A stretch of DNA of 33,733 bases from NCBI GenBank assembly GCA_020026415.1, contig JAHHQL010000019.1:1-33733 (forward strand). Direction: 5' to 3'. Below are positions 1 to 7,917 of the stretch, piece by piece. Position 1 is the stretch's first letter, and each line of letters starts with the position of its first letter. The translations under genes were made by a program, and so were the position numbers. Source of the DNA: Alistipes sp. GTDB lineage: Bacteria > Bacteroidota > Bacteroidia > Bacteroidales > Rikenellaceae. Under the pieces are notes generated by a model. The model was not told the origin of the DNA. It did no database searches and saw nothing but the letters and a program-made list of their open reading frames with translations.

Positions 1-20
1 TGGGAGAGTAGGTAGCCGCC
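1..20 (+). rRNA. rrf: 5S rRNA, 3' end (partial)
   Basis: The first 20 bases match the usual 3' end of a Bacteroidota 5S rRNA (TGGGAGAGTAGG followed by a short GCC-rich closing strand). An intrinsic terminator follows at once, as expected at the end of an rRNA operon. The rest of the operon lies outside the window, so this rests on a short match plus context. Confidence 0.72.
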
Positions 21-25
21 TCTTC

Positions 26-55
26 AAGGTCAGACTTTAGGGTCTGACCTTTTTT
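26..55 (+). terminator. Intrinsic terminator of the rRNA operon
   Basis: A perfect 10-bp stem (AAGGTCAGAC, 26-35, with GTCTGACCTT, 42-51) has a 6-nt loop and runs into a T tract. Confidence 0.85.
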
Positions 56-265
56 GTTTTGCAAAAGCGGATCGGAAATGTAAAGAGGTCGGTGTATTCG
101 ATATACATTACCAATCCAAGAGGGGGAAAGATCGAAAGTTTTTCGGAGGCGGCTGTTTTTGAAATATTTCGGGCATTTCGACGGTTCTTCCTTCCGCAAA
201 GTATATTTCACGCCGTATGGGTTAAGATTAAACCCTATATTTTTTCTTTTCTAATTCTTATTTTA

Positions 266-273
266 TAACTTTG
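266..273 (+). promoter_or_regulatory. -7 element of the yebC promoter
   Basis: TAACTTTG fits the Bacteroidota -7 consensus TAnnTTTG and lies 34 nt before the yebC start. No clear -33 TTTG is visible at 19-20 bp. The rest of 56-307 holds no convincing gene; a 69-codon open frame there resembles no known protein and runs into this promoter. Confidence 0.6.
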
Positions 274-307
274 CGTTCTAATTGAAAATTAATTTAATCA
301 ATATATC

Positions 308-1054
308 ATGGGAAGAGCATTTGAATATCGCAAAGCGCGTAAGTTTAAGCGTTGGGGACACATGGCTCGTGTCTTTACGAAAATTGGTAAGGAGATCGAA
401 ATTTCCGTTAAAGCCGCCGGCCCCGATCCTTCAGCCAATACCCGTCTTCGCCTTTTGATTCAGAATGCAAAGGCTGAGAACATGCCCAAGGAGAATGTTG
501 AGCGTGCGATCAAACGTGCAACTGAAAAGGACTCTGCCGATTATAAGGAATTTGTTTACGAAGGCTACGGCCCTCACGGTATCGCTTTTCTGGTGGAGAC
601 CGCTACCGACAATACCAACCGTACGGTTGCCAATATGCGTATGCACTTCAACAAGTGCGGAGGACAGTTGGGCAACAGCGGCTCGGTTGCTTTCTTGTTC
701 GAGCACAAGTGCGTGTTCAAGTTCAAACCCGGCGAGGGCATGACTGCTCCCGATCCTGAGGAATTGGAGTTGGAGATGATCGACTTGGAGGTGGATGAGT
801 TCTATGCCGAGGAAGAGGGTTCGTTCACGGTATATGCTCCCTATGAGGCATTCGGTAACGTCCAGAAGTGGTTGGATGACAACAAATACGAAATCATTTC
901 GGGTGAGGCGGTACGCATCCCGACCGATACCAAGGAGTTGGATGCCGAGGGTCGTGAGTCGATCGAGAAAATGGTCGAGCGTCTGGAAGAGGATGATGAT
1001 GTGACCAACGTATATCACACCATGAAGGAAGAGGACGACGAGGCCGAGGAATAG
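308..1054 (+). CDS. yebC: YebC/PmpR (TACO1) family protein
   Basis: 248 aa, the normal length for the family. Family members are cytosolic and have been described as DNA-binding regulators (PmpR) and, more recently, as translation factors that relieve ribosome stalling at proline-rich stretches. The N-terminal helical domain includes KIGKEIEISVKAAGPDPSAN (about residues 26-45). The central block around YEGYGPHGIAFLVETATDN (about 79-97) and GGQLGNSGSVAFLF is a family hallmark. The C terminus is very acidic. The start follows a -7 element and an AT-rich leader. The gene stands alone between the 5S terminator and its own terminator. The N terminus differs from the Proteobacterial MAGHSKW type; this looks like lineage variation rather than truncation. 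The molecular role in this organism is inferred from family only. Confidence 0.95.
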   Translation: MGRAFEYRKARKFKRWGHMARVFTKIGKEIEISVKAAGPDPSANTRLRLLIQNAKAENMPKENVERAIKRATEKDSADYKEFVYEGYGPHGIAFLVETATDNTNRTVANMRMHFNKCGGQLGNSGSVAFLFEHKCVFKFKPGEGMTAPDPEELELEMIDLEVDEFYAEEEGSFTVYAPYEAFGNVQKWLDDNKYEIISGEAVRIPTDTKELDAEGRESIEKMVERLEEDDDVTNVYHTMKEEDDEAEE

Positions 1055-1082
1055 TCGGACAAGTTGCGTTACAATACGAAAG

Positions 1083-1114
1083 AGGAGTGACTTTTCAGAG
1101 TCGCTCCTTTTTTA
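1083..1114 (+). terminator. Terminator of yebC
   Basis: AGGAGTGACT (1083-1092) pairs with AGTCGCTCCT (1099-1108) with one wobble pair, followed by seven T. Confidence 0.85.
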
Positions 1115-1197
1115 TTATATCCGCCATTGGGGAAGATGCGATTCCGGTGTTGCCGGGAACTTGATTTTCTTGTCGGATGAAGAAAGAAATTTAGGTA

Positions 1198-1232
1198 CAA
1201 AAAAAGTCTGATCTTTTGATCAGACTTTTTTA
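1198..1232 (-). terminator. Terminator of the ferritin gene (bidirectional)
   Basis: AAGTCTGATC (1204-1213) and GATCAGACTT (1218-1227) form a perfect stem with a 4-nt loop and A/T runs on both sides, so it can work on both strands. It lies just downstream of the ferritin stop codon. A small extra GC hairpin (CGGGC/GCCCG, about 1236-1247) sits between the stop and this stem. Confidence 0.85.
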
Positions 1233-1249
1233 TTTCGGGCTTGCCCGAA

Positions 1250-1768
1250 TTATTTGCCGAGCAGCGGAGAGGGGGTGTTGTAAACTCTCGAAGCCAACTC
1301 TTTGTCGAACATATAGAGTCCGTATTTGTTGCCTTCAACGGCATCGCAAGCCGTCAGAATGTCGCGAATGGCTTCTTCCTCTTCGACCTGCTCGTTGATG
1401 AACCATACGAGCATGTTCGACGAAGCATAGTCTTTGTCCTCGGCTGCGATGGCGGCCAAGTTGTTGATCATGGCGGTGACTTTCTTCTCATGCTCCAGCG
1501 TGTTTACGAACATGGCATGAACCGACTCCCACGAGGTCTGAACTGCGTCAATGGGCTTCAGTTCGACTTTGGCATCGCACGAATAAAGATAGTTCATCAG
1601 AATGCGGGCGTGATCCTGCTCCTCCATAAACTGGATTCGGAACCAGTTGGCCATACCTTTGAAACCTTTGGCTTCGGCTTCGGCCGACATCGAAAGATAG
1701 AGATAAGCCGACCAAAATTCGGCATTGATCTGTGCGTTGATAGCGTCGTGTAACTTTTGACTTAACAT
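1250..1768 (-). CDS. ftnA: Non-haem bacterial ferritin
   Basis: 172 aa from the ATG at 1768. It forms cytosolic 24-mer cages that oxidise Fe(II) and store iron as a ferric mineral. All ferroxidase-centre ligands of the FtnA type are visible at the expected numbers: E17, E50, H53, E94, Q127 and E130. The protein is a four-helix bundle plus a short C-terminal helix, full length for the family. An open frame continues 20 codons upstream, but the extension overlaps the -7 element at 1818-1825 and does not look like ferritin, so the internal ATG was chosen. The gene has its own promoter and terminator and is convergent with yebC. Confidence 0.97.
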   Translation of the reverse strand: MLSQKLHDAINAQINAEFWSAYLYLSMSAEAEAKGFKGMANWFRIQFMEEQDHARILMNYLYSCDAKVELKPIDAVQTSWESVHAMFVNTLEHEKKVTAMINNLAAIAAEDKDYASSNMLVWFINEQVEEEEAIRDILTACDAVEGNKYGLYMFDKELASRVYNTPSPLLGK

Positions 1769-1817
1769 GATCTTAGATTTATTTAATTTGGGATAAATGC
1801 TCTGTATTCGATAGATA

Positions 1818-1825
1818 CAAAGATA
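1818..1825 (-). promoter_or_regulatory. -7 element of the ferritin promoter
   Basis: TATCTTTG on the minus strand, 49 nt before the ferritin ATG. No good -33 is visible. Confidence 0.6.
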
Positions 1826-2213
1826 CACATTTTATAAACAGATGGTTCTTTGTGGTTGAAATATTTATCCTTTTTGATAAAAGATCAGATTTTGGCAAAA
1901 AATCCACACTTTGTCGAACCGAGGGGAGGGTTTTTGGGGCGATTGAAGCATTTGTCCTTGAATAACTTTGCGACATATCTGACAGGTGTCGAATTGGATT
2001 TCTGTGCCGTTGTTCAAGATCTTTTTGTCGTCGCGGTCATAAGAGTGTGTCGGCGATGTGATCTTCGTAAAGGAGAAGCGTATGTTCAGGAATCGGAGAG
2101 CCGCATCGGGCAATCGGAGAATAAATCCGGGAGGGTTTTGAATCGGATCTTTGCATGTTTGTTCCCAAGATGCTCCCGACAATTTTGTCCGATCCTTCCG
2201 GGCATGGAAAACA
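1826..2213. other. Gene-free stretch with a plus-strand -7-like box
   Basis: Open frames of about 120 codons exist on both strands but resemble nothing and lack a sensible start context. A plus-strand TAACTTTG (1963-1970) matches the -7 consensus, followed by a short inverted repeat (CGACA 1971-1975 / TGTCG 1987-1991). No obvious product follows before the hairpin at 2214-2247. This could be a short non-coding transcript or chance. Confidence 0.4.
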
Positions 2214-2247
2214 GATGAGCGGAACAATCCGACTTGTTCCGCTCATC
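2214..2247 (-). terminator. Hairpin downstream of fabH
   Basis: Fourteen-bp perfect stem (2214-2227 with 2234-2247) and 6-nt loop. The tail on the minus strand is TGTTTTCC, so the U tract is poor. Position argues for termination of the plsX-fabH transcript. Confidence 0.6.
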
Positions 2248-2264
2248 ATATTATTGACTTATCC

Positions 2265-3269
2265 TTAGGCTTTCGAACCGTTGTAGGCCCATTTCACATA
2301 GATTGCGCCCCAAGTGTAACCGCCTCCGAACGAGGTCAGAATCAGGTTGTCTCCCGGACGCAACTCCTTCTCGTAGTCGCACAGACACGAAGGAATGGTC
2401 GCGGCGGTGGTGTTACCGTTGCGCTCGATGTTGATCATGCACTTTTCCGGAGTCAGCCCCATACGCTGTGCGGTCGAGTCGATGATACGCAGGTTGGCCT
2501 GATGGGGAACCAGATAACGGATATCGTCTGCCGAGAGGTTGTGCTTCTTCATCATCTCACACGATACGTCAGCCATCTTCGAAACGGCAGCCTTGAATAC
2601 GGCGCGGCCGTCCCAACTGATCGTGTGCCAGTTGTTGGCTACGGTTTCTTCGGATGCGGGGTAACGCGAACCGCCGGCCTTCATGTAGAGCTGACGCTCG
2701 CCCGATCCGTCTGAGTGGAGGATCGAGTCGATCACGCCGTAACCTTCGGTCGAAGGCTCCAACAGAACGGCTGCCGCACCGTCACCGAAGATCGGGCAGG
2801 TCGAGCGGTCGGTATAATCGACGATCGACGACATCTTGTCGGCACCGACAACGATGATTTTCTTGTGTGTACCGGCCTCGATGAACTTGGCACCCGTCGT
2901 GAGGGCAAACAGGAAACCGCTGCATGCAGCCGATATGTCGTATGCAAAAGCGTTTTTGCAGCCGGCCTGATCGGCGATGAGGTTACCCGTCGAGGGGAAG
3001 AACATGTCGGGGGTTATCGTGGCGCAAATAACCGCGTCGATGTCCATGGGATCGACACCCGTTTTGTCCAACAGGGAGATTACGGCGCGGGCACCCATAT
3101 AGGATGAACCGACACCCTCGCCCTTGAGGATGTGACGCGTTTTGATACCTACATGCGAGATGATCCACTCGTCGTTGGTATCAACCATGCGGCTCAATTC
3201 TTCGTTTGTGAGAATATAGTCGGGCAGGTACTGACCCACGCCCGTGATAGCTGCTGTTATTCTGCTCAT
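2265..3269 (-). CDS. fabH: 3-oxoacyl-[ACP] synthase III (KAS III)
   Basis: 334 aa. It condenses a short acyl-CoA with malonyl-ACP to start type II fatty-acid synthesis in the cytosol. The thiolase-fold catalytic triad is complete: C116 in SAACSGF, H256 in VPHQAN and N286 in NGNTTAATIP. The N-terminal TNDEWI and ITPDMFFP motifs and the C-terminal SFGGGYTWGA motif are typical of FabH. It starts 18 nt after the plsX stop, so the two are co-transcribed. In Bacteroidota FabH may prefer branched or acetyl starters; the sequence alone does not tell which. Confidence 0.97.
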   Translation of the reverse strand: MSRITAAITGVGQYLPDYILTNEELSRMVDTNDEWIISHVGIKTRHILKGEGVGSSYMGARAVISLLDKTGVDPMDIDAVICATITPDMFFPSTGNLIADQAGCKNAFAYDISAACSGFLFALTTGAKFIEAGTHKKIIVVGADKMSSIVDYTDRSTCPIFGDGAAAVLLEPSTEGYGVIDSILHSDGSGERQLYMKAGGSRYPASEETVANNWHTISWDGRAVFKAAVSKMADVSCEMMKKHNLSADDIRYLVPHQANLRIIDSTAQRMGLTPEKCMINIERNGNTTAATIPSCLCDYEKELRPGDNLILTSFGGGYTWGAIYVKWAYNGSKA

Positions 3270-3287
3270 TGGTCTTCTTCTTTAAAA

Positions 3288-4235
3288 TTAGTTTTTGAAT
3301 GCTTCCTGCAATTTGGCGGTAAGGTTGGCCCGGATGCACTTTTCGGTCGAAAGAATCATGCTTTTTATGGCTTCGTCCGACGAGCAGCCGTGACCGATGA
3401 TCACCGGTGCATTGACACCCAATACGGGAGTGCCGCCTACATGTTCGTAGTTCATGGCCTCCCAGAACTCGTTGGTCATGCCCATGGCCTTGTTGATCCG
3501 ATAGAGACCTTCGGCCATTTTGAGCACGGAGTTACCCACGAAACCGTCACAGACGATCACGTCGGCAATTTTTCCGGAGAAGAGGTGCGTACCCTCGATG
3601 TTCCCGACAAAATTAATTCGAGTATCTCCTTTCATCAATTCGAACAAAGCCTTGGTCTGGGCATTGCCTTTGGTCTCTTCCTCGCCGATATTGAGGATTG
3701 CGATGCGGGGCTTCTCGATACCGAGTACGGCTTCGGCATACACCGAACCGATCAGACCGTATTGCGCCAGAACTTCGGGCTTGCAGTCCACGTTCAGACC
3801 CACATCCAACAAGAGCGCGGGGCGACCTGCGATGGTGGGGATGAGTGAGGAAATCGTCGGGCGGATTACACCCTCGATGGGTTTTACGGCATACATCGAA
3901 CCGACCATCATGGCACCGGTCGAACCTGCACTTGCAAAACCGTCGATGAGACCTTTGGCAAGGTAGCCGAATCCGACCGTGATGCTCGAATTGCCCTTCG
4001 ACTGAAATGCTTTGGCGGGATGGTCTCCCATCTCGATGACCTCCGTGGTGGCAACAATGTCGAATCGGTCGGCAGGGCAGTGTTCGCGGTCGAGGATTTC
4101 GCGTATTTTCGCTTCATCACCGAACAGAACGATGCGGCTGTTCCGATCAATTTTTTCCAGAGCCAGAATGGCACCTTTGACAGTTGCTTCGGGAGCGAAA
4201 TCGCCGCCCATGGCATCTATACCTATCTTTAACAT
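3288..4235 (-). CDS. plsX: Phosphate acyltransferase PlsX
   Basis: 315 aa from the ATG at 4235. PlsX converts acyl-ACP and phosphate to acyl-phosphate, the donor used by the membrane acyltransferase PlsY in phospholipid synthesis; it is a peripheral membrane enzyme. The start MLKIGIDAMGGDFAPE is the family N terminus, and DGFVGNSVLKMAEG and the C-terminal GVNAPVIIGHG block are also recognisable. The open frame extends 21 codons further upstream, but that part is Arg-rich and unlike PlsX. It lies between rpmF and fabH, the classic order. A terminator-like hairpin separates it from rpmF, so it probably has a promoter in 4236-4385, though I could not identify a clear -7 box there. Confidence 0.97.
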   Translation of the reverse strand: MLKIGIDAMGGDFAPEATVKGAILALEKIDRNSRIVLFGDEAKIREILDREHCPADRFDIVATTEVIEMGDHPAKAFQSKGNSSITVGFGYLAKGLIDGFASAGSTGAMMVGSMYAVKPIEGVIRPTISSLIPTIAGRPALLLDVGLNVDCKPEVLAQYGLIGSVYAEAVLGIEKPRIAILNIGEEETKGNAQTKALFELMKGDTRINFVGNIEGTHLFSGKIADVIVCDGFVGNSVLKMAEGLYRINKAMGMTNEFWEAMNYEHVGGTPVLGVNAPVIIGHGCSSDEAIKSMILSTEKCIRANLTAKLQEAFKN

Positions 4236-4379
4236 ACTCGTGCTTTTAAGTTTTCTAACAGCCCGTCGGTTTGTAGGGAACCGTCGGATAATAAACAATC
4301 CAAGGGGTGACTTTGACTCTCCTTTTCAGGAAAGCAATTAAGCCCCCATCTTTGCGGAGAACGGGAGCACGTTCACAAA

Positions 4380-4415
4380 ACAAAAGAAGAGAGCATCATG
4401 GCAGATGCGCTCTTC
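4380..4415 (-). terminator. Terminator/attenuator between rpmF and plsX
   Basis: Twelve-bp stem (4404-4415 with 4386-4397, one mismatch), 6-nt loop, and a minus-strand tail TTTTGTTTTG. It sits just after the rpmF stop and may set the ratio of ribosomal protein to lipid enzymes. Confidence 0.75.
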
Positions 4416-4428
4416 GTAGTGCTGGGCT

Positions 4429-4614
4429 TTATTCAGCTGCCTTTTTCTCGATAGCGAGCTTGCCGCGATAGAAGCCGCATTCGGGACATACACGGTGGTA
4501 GAGAACAGATGCACCGCAGTTCGAACAAGTAACGACCGTGGGAACGGTAGCCTTGTAGTTTGTTCTTCTCTTATCGCGTCGGGTGGACGAGACTTTGTGT
4601 TTGGGATGTGCCAT
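4429..4614 (-). CDS. rpmF: 50S ribosomal protein L32
   Basis: 61 aa, full length. Starts MAHPKHKVSSTRRDKRR as in most L32 proteins. It keeps the zinc ribbon: C30, C33, C43 and C46 in two CxxC pairs. It lies 91 nt downstream of the DUF177 gene, a widely conserved pairing, and ahead of plsX. Confidence 0.97.
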   Translation of the reverse strand: MAHPKHKVSSTRRDKRRTNYKATVPTVVTCSNCGASVLYHRVCPECGFYRGKLAIEKKAAE

Positions 4615-4705
4615 TTTTTTACTTTATAGTTATAAGTTTAACGTATTTGTTTACTTTGTTGCCGAATTGTGAGCTTAGGGTCTCCCGCTTCGGGCTGATG
4701 TTTCG

Positions 4706-5269
4706 TTATTTTTCCTGTTGTTCGTCCTTCTCCATTTGGTTGCGCAGGGCTTCCAGATCTTTGAAGGGTGATTGTACGTCGTTTTCCTGTGCTTTCTCTT
4801 CGATGGCGGCAAACTCCTGCTCCGTGACGATGTTGAATCGCTTCAGCATGTCGGGGTTGCACTTGCCTTCCGGGTGCACACGGCTGTAAGGCAACGACAA
4901 TACAACGCTTTCATAGAGGTATTGTGCCATATTGATTTCGTCCTCGGCGGGCAGTACCCACATCACTTCGCCGTCGTATTCGCCCACTTCGTTGGTGATG
5001 CGGACGATGAGTTTGCCGTCGAAGTGAATCGGCAGGTCGAAATCTTCCAGACACCGGTCGCAGGTGACGCGAACGGTTCCGTCAATGGTGATGTCGAGAT
5101 TCATCTCGTACTCCATTTTCAGCAGGGACACTTGGGCGGTGAGATTCCCGTCTTTGATGTCCGTACTCTCAAAGGCTTGAAACAGAGAACCGTCCAGTAC
5201 GAACTGAAATTCGTGCAGCCCTGATTTCAATTCTTTGTAGGCAATTGAATATCGTTGATTTACATCCAT
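4706..5269 (-). CDS. yceD: DUF177/YceD family protein
   Basis: 187 aa from the ATG at 5269. The family is conserved next to rpmF; YceD-like proteins are implicated in 23S rRNA or large-subunit maturation, but the biochemistry is not settled. The diagnostic CxxC (C70, C73 in TCDRCLEDF) and a later HPEGKC (H132, C137) suggest a metal site. The C terminus ends in a charged helix. A longer frame would start at a TTG at 5290, but that codon overlaps the -7 element at 5288-5295 and would not be transcribed, so the downstream ATG is the start. First gene of the yceD-rpmF-plsX-fabH cluster. Confidence 0.93.
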   Translation of the reverse strand: MDVNQRYSIAYKELKSGLHEFQFVLDGSLFQAFESTDIKDGNLTAQVSLLKMEYEMNLDITIDGTVRVTCDRCLEDFDLPIHFDGKLIVRITNEVGEYDGEVMWVLPAEDEINMAQYLYESVVLSLPYSRVHPEGKCNPDMLKRFNIVTEQEFAAIEEKAQENDVQSPFKDLEALRNQMEKDEQQEK

Positions 5270-5287
5270 CTGAACATACTTAGGTCG

Positions 5288-5295
5288 CAAAGTTA
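5288..5295 (-). promoter_or_regulatory. -7 element of the yceD-rpmF promoter
   Basis: Minus-strand TAACTTTG, 18 nt before the yceD ATG. It decides the start codon, because the in-frame TTG upstream overlaps it. Confidence 0.75.
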
Positions 5296-5370
5296 CTAAA
5301 AATTAGAATAATTGCAAAGATTTCCGTGAGTTTTAAACTTTTCCCGTCTGATGCAAAGGCATTTGAGGTT

Positions 5371-5766
5371 TTATTCCTGCGAAAATCGCAATTCGAGCGA
5401 GGCTCCCGACCAGCGGTTGATGCTTTTGGTCGTGGTCTTCAACTCTTGGCCTGCATACGAGGCGCGGATCTTTACGGGGAACGGATCGTCCTTGATCTCG
5501 TTGTCTTCGGGCAGGGTGTGCGGTATTATATATAGGTACATGAGCAGATTGTCGCACGCCTCGGTCTGAAGTTCGATTTTGCGGTTCCGGTGCTTGTCAC
5601 CCTCGCGGACTTCGCCGCCCATATCCGCGATTTTCGATTCGGTCGAGGCGAATCCGATGCGGTGTCCCTCCCGGTCGAAACAGCCGCACGTCACGGCCAC
5701 GTTGTATCGCCACCACTCCCGGTCGTGGCAGATGATCTCGATGGTAAATCCTTGCTTCTGTGTCAT
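5371..5766 (-). CDS. 131-aa protein of unknown function, last gene of a two-component operon
   Basis: I do not recognise the family. 131 aa with no signal peptide and no membrane segment, so probably cytosolic. It is rich in alternating polar/hydrophobic strands (FTIEIICHD, YNVAVTCGC, KIELQ, LLMYLYIIP, SLELRF), suggesting an all-beta fold. Notable residues are a DREWWRYN motif (about 15-22), two close Cys in VTCGCF, and a short charged stretch (REGDKHRNRK, about 54-63). It begins 3 nt after the histidine kinase stop codon, so it is almost certainly translated with the kinase and regulator. By position it could be an accessory or output protein of that system; this is inference from context only. 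Confidence 0.75.
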   Translation of the reverse strand: MTQKQGFTIEIICHDREWWRYNVAVTCGCFDREGHRIGFASTESKIADMGGEVREGDKHRNRKIELQTEACDNLLMYLYIIPHTLPEDNEIKDDPFPVKIRASYAGQELKTTTKSINRWSGASLELRFSQE

Positions 5767-5769
5767 GGT

Positions 5770-7059
5770 TTATGCTTGTTTATGCTCGTCCGAGGGTTTG
5801 TGACGGATCGAGACGGTGAAATATTTTCCGGATACGTCGATCGTAACTTCCATTTCGTTGTGCAGGCAGATTTCGCGCACGATCGTAAGTCCGAGTCCCG
5901 TGGCCTCCTTGTGATCCTCGGTGCAGACGTAACGATCGAAGAGGTTGCCTTCGGGAATGGTATTCGAATAGGTGTTGCGGATCGAGAGAAAGCGAGATGT
6001 CGAGCACAGAACGATCCGACCCTTTGATTTGTTGTATTTGATGGCGTTAGAGAGTAGGTTGCCGATGAGCATTTCCGACAGGACGGGATGGATCTTCGCC
6101 TCGAACGGCGCACGATCCTCCCATTCGACGGCAATCTGCATCGTTTCCAAAAATTCTTCGTGTTCCGAGAGCATATTACCGACGACCTGTTCCAGATTGA
6201 TCTCCTTCTGGCGGTAGAAATGGTCGCTGCTGATGCGTGAGATGAGCAGTACCGAGCGGTTCATGTGGCTCAGACGGTGCAGCGTGTTGCGGATTTCAAG
6301 CAGGTATTTCAACTGCTCCTCATTATTTTCGCACAATTGCGAGAGTTGTTCGACCTTCATGGCGATGACCGCCAGAGGGGTTTGCAATTCGTGGGACGAA
6401 TACTCCATCAACTCCTTCAGTGCGCCGTAGTCGTGGTGCATGCGGGTCATCATGCCGTGCAGTCCCCGATCCAATTCCTGCAACTCCTCGACCTTGGTTT
6501 TTACTTCGGGTCGGGGTTCGGAACTGCGGATGTCGTAGTTGCGTATCTGGGCAAGAAGTTCGTAGAAGGGGTGGGTGACGCGCTCCATGTAACGCATGCC
6601 GACAAACGAGGTGATGATGAAGATGAAGAAAAAGCAAACGGACGAAAGGATGATCGACAGGCTCAGTCCCTGCTGTTCCATGGCAGGGAGGGCGAAACGC
6701 ACGATGTAGTGTTCGTCACGCGCCTGCAACGGAAACTGAATGGCACGGAACAGGATCTGCGATTCGGCATAAGGATTGTAGATGATCGTGTCGTAGATGT
6801 GTTCCTTGAAATTCCGGATCGAATTGCGATCGGTCATTTTTGTCAGGATGCGGTGGCGGTTGGTCAGGTGGTCGAGTACCCGGACGGAATCGTTGTGAGC
6901 AACGGATTTCTCGATCCCGTGGCGATACTCCATCAGCACATCGTCGGTCGTGTGGCGCATCATGTTGCTGTATATGAAGTACTCGGTGATGAAGCCGAGC
7001 GTCAGCGCGATGACAATCAGCATGAGCGAGAAATTGCGGTATTTTTGACCGATGGTCAT
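5770..7059 (-). CDS. Sensor histidine kinase
   Basis: 429 aa inner-membrane kinase. TM1 is about residues 11-30, a periplasmic sensor of about 100 aa follows, and TM2 is about 133-155. A HAMP-like linker (about 156-210) precedes the HisKA helix, with phospho-acceptor H223 in SSHELQTPLAV. The ATPase has an N box (NLLSNAIKYN, N334/N338) and a G box (TGLGL, 387-391). The D box (DxGxG) region is replaced by FLSIRNTYSNTIPE, a shortened version common in Bacteroidota kinases of this type, so activity is still likely. It starts 3 nt after the response-regulator stop and is followed 3 nt later by the 131-aa gene. The signal is unknown. Confidence 0.94.
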   Translation of the reverse strand: MTIGQKYRNFSLMLIVIALTLGFITEYFIYSNMMRHTTDDVLMEYRHGIEKSVAHNDSVRVLDHLTNRHRILTKMTDRNSIRNFKEHIYDTIIYNPYAESQILFRAIQFPLQARDEHYIVRFALPAMEQQGLSLSIILSSVCFFFIFIITSFVGMRYMERVTHPFYELLAQIRNYDIRSSEPRPEVKTKVEELQELDRGLHGMMTRMHHDYGALKELMEYSSHELQTPLAVIAMKVEQLSQLCENNEEQLKYLLEIRNTLHRLSHMNRSVLLISRISSDHFYRQKEINLEQVVGNMLSEHEEFLETMQIAVEWEDRAPFEAKIHPVLSEMLIGNLLSNAIKYNKSKGRIVLCSTSRFLSIRNTYSNTIPEGNLFDRYVCTEDHKEATGLGLTIVREICLHNEMEVTIDVSGKYFTVSIRHKPSDEHKQA

Positions 7060-7062
7060 GGC

Positions 7063-7761
7063 TCAGGCTTTTTCCGAATCCCTGTCGTCGCAGAATTTGT
7101 ACCCGACGGCATAGACCGTGCGGATGTAGTCCCGGGCGCCGGCTTCGAGGAGTTTGTTGCGCAGGTTGCGGATGTGGGCGTAGATGAAATCGAACGAATT
7201 GAACGATACGCTCATCATGTCGCCCCAGAGGTGTTCGATGATGGTTTCTTTCGAGAGGATGCGGTCGCGGTTGGAAATGAGATAGACCAACAGGTCATAC
7301 TCTTTGCGCGTGAGTACGACTTCGCGGTCATGGACAAAGACTTGGTGTGCCGAGTGGCGGATGCTGATTTCGTTAAACCGAAATTCGGTCGAACCGTTGA
7401 AACAACGACGACGGATGACGGCGTGAATGCGAGCGTTGAGTTCGGCCAGCGAGAAGGGTTTGGCGAGGTAGTCGTCGGCACCGCATTCCAGACCGAGGAT
7501 TTTCTCCTCGACCGTCCCGCGTGCCGACACGACGATGATGCCCACGGCCTTTTCGTGTTTGCGGGCAAAATGGATCAGGTCGAGACCGTTTCCGTCGGGC
7601 AACATGATGTCCACGATCATACAGTCGTATTCGTACAGATCCAGTTTTTCGTAACCTTCCTTATAGGTGGCGGCCTGTTCCACGGAGTAGTGTTGTGCGT
7701 GGAGCAGATTCGTCATTTCTTCACGGAGAAATCGCTCGTCTTCGATGACCAGAATATTCAT
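7063..7761 (-). CDS. OmpR/PhoB-family response regulator
   Basis: 232 aa. The receiver domain (1-115) has the acidic pocket E7-D8, phospho-acceptor D51 (IVDIMLPDG), switch S79 and K101 in AKPF. The C-terminal winged helix (about 130-228) contains LTRKEYDLLVYL and the closing RTVYAVGYKF. It is the first gene of a three-gene operon with its kinase and the 131-aa protein, and is divergent from the PepSY-like lipoprotein gene across a 156-bp region. That arrangement makes the lipoprotein a natural candidate target. Confidence 0.96.
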   Translation of the reverse strand: MNILVIEDERFLREEMTNLLHAQHYSVEQAATYKEGYEKLDLYEYDCMIVDIMLPDGNGLDLIHFARKHEKAVGIIVVSARGTVEEKILGLECGADDYLAKPFSLAELNARIHAVIRRRCFNGSTEFRFNEISIRHSAHQVFVHDREVVLTRKEYDLLVYLISNRDRILSKETIIEHLWGDMMSVSFNSFDFIYAHIRNLRNKLLEAGARDYIRTVYAVGYKFCDDRDSEKA

Positions 7762-7782
7762 AGCGCGGGTTAGTTCTTTTCA

Positions 7783-7790
7783 CAAAGTTA
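7783..7790 (-). promoter_or_regulatory. -7 element of the response-regulator operon
   Basis: Minus-strand TAACTTTG, 21 nt before the ATG. A small GC hairpin (GCGGG 7801-7805 / CCCGC 7812-7816) followed by a T-rich run on the plus strand lies between this promoter and the divergent gene. A weaker plus-strand box, TTCTTTTG (7884-7891), may serve the lipoprotein gene. Confidence 0.65.
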
Positions 7791-7917
7791 CCAAAAAAAC
7801 GCGGGACAGCCCCCGCTCCGGTTATTTTTTTTCAAAAAGGTGTATTTTATTGTCGAATTTAGAATAAATTCAGATTTTTTTTGTTCTTTTGTAAAGCACT
7901 AATAAAAATTATCTGTT

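Noticed and set aside
1850..2218. 122-codon plus-strand frame in the ferritin-fabH gap
   Set aside because: It begins upstream of the only plus-strand promoter box, has a mixed composition, and resembles no family.
6265..7773. 502-codon plus-strand open frame
   Set aside because: It lies antisense to the response regulator and kinase genes, whose motifs are complete. It is His/Val/Asp-rich shadow sequence with no domain or promoter.
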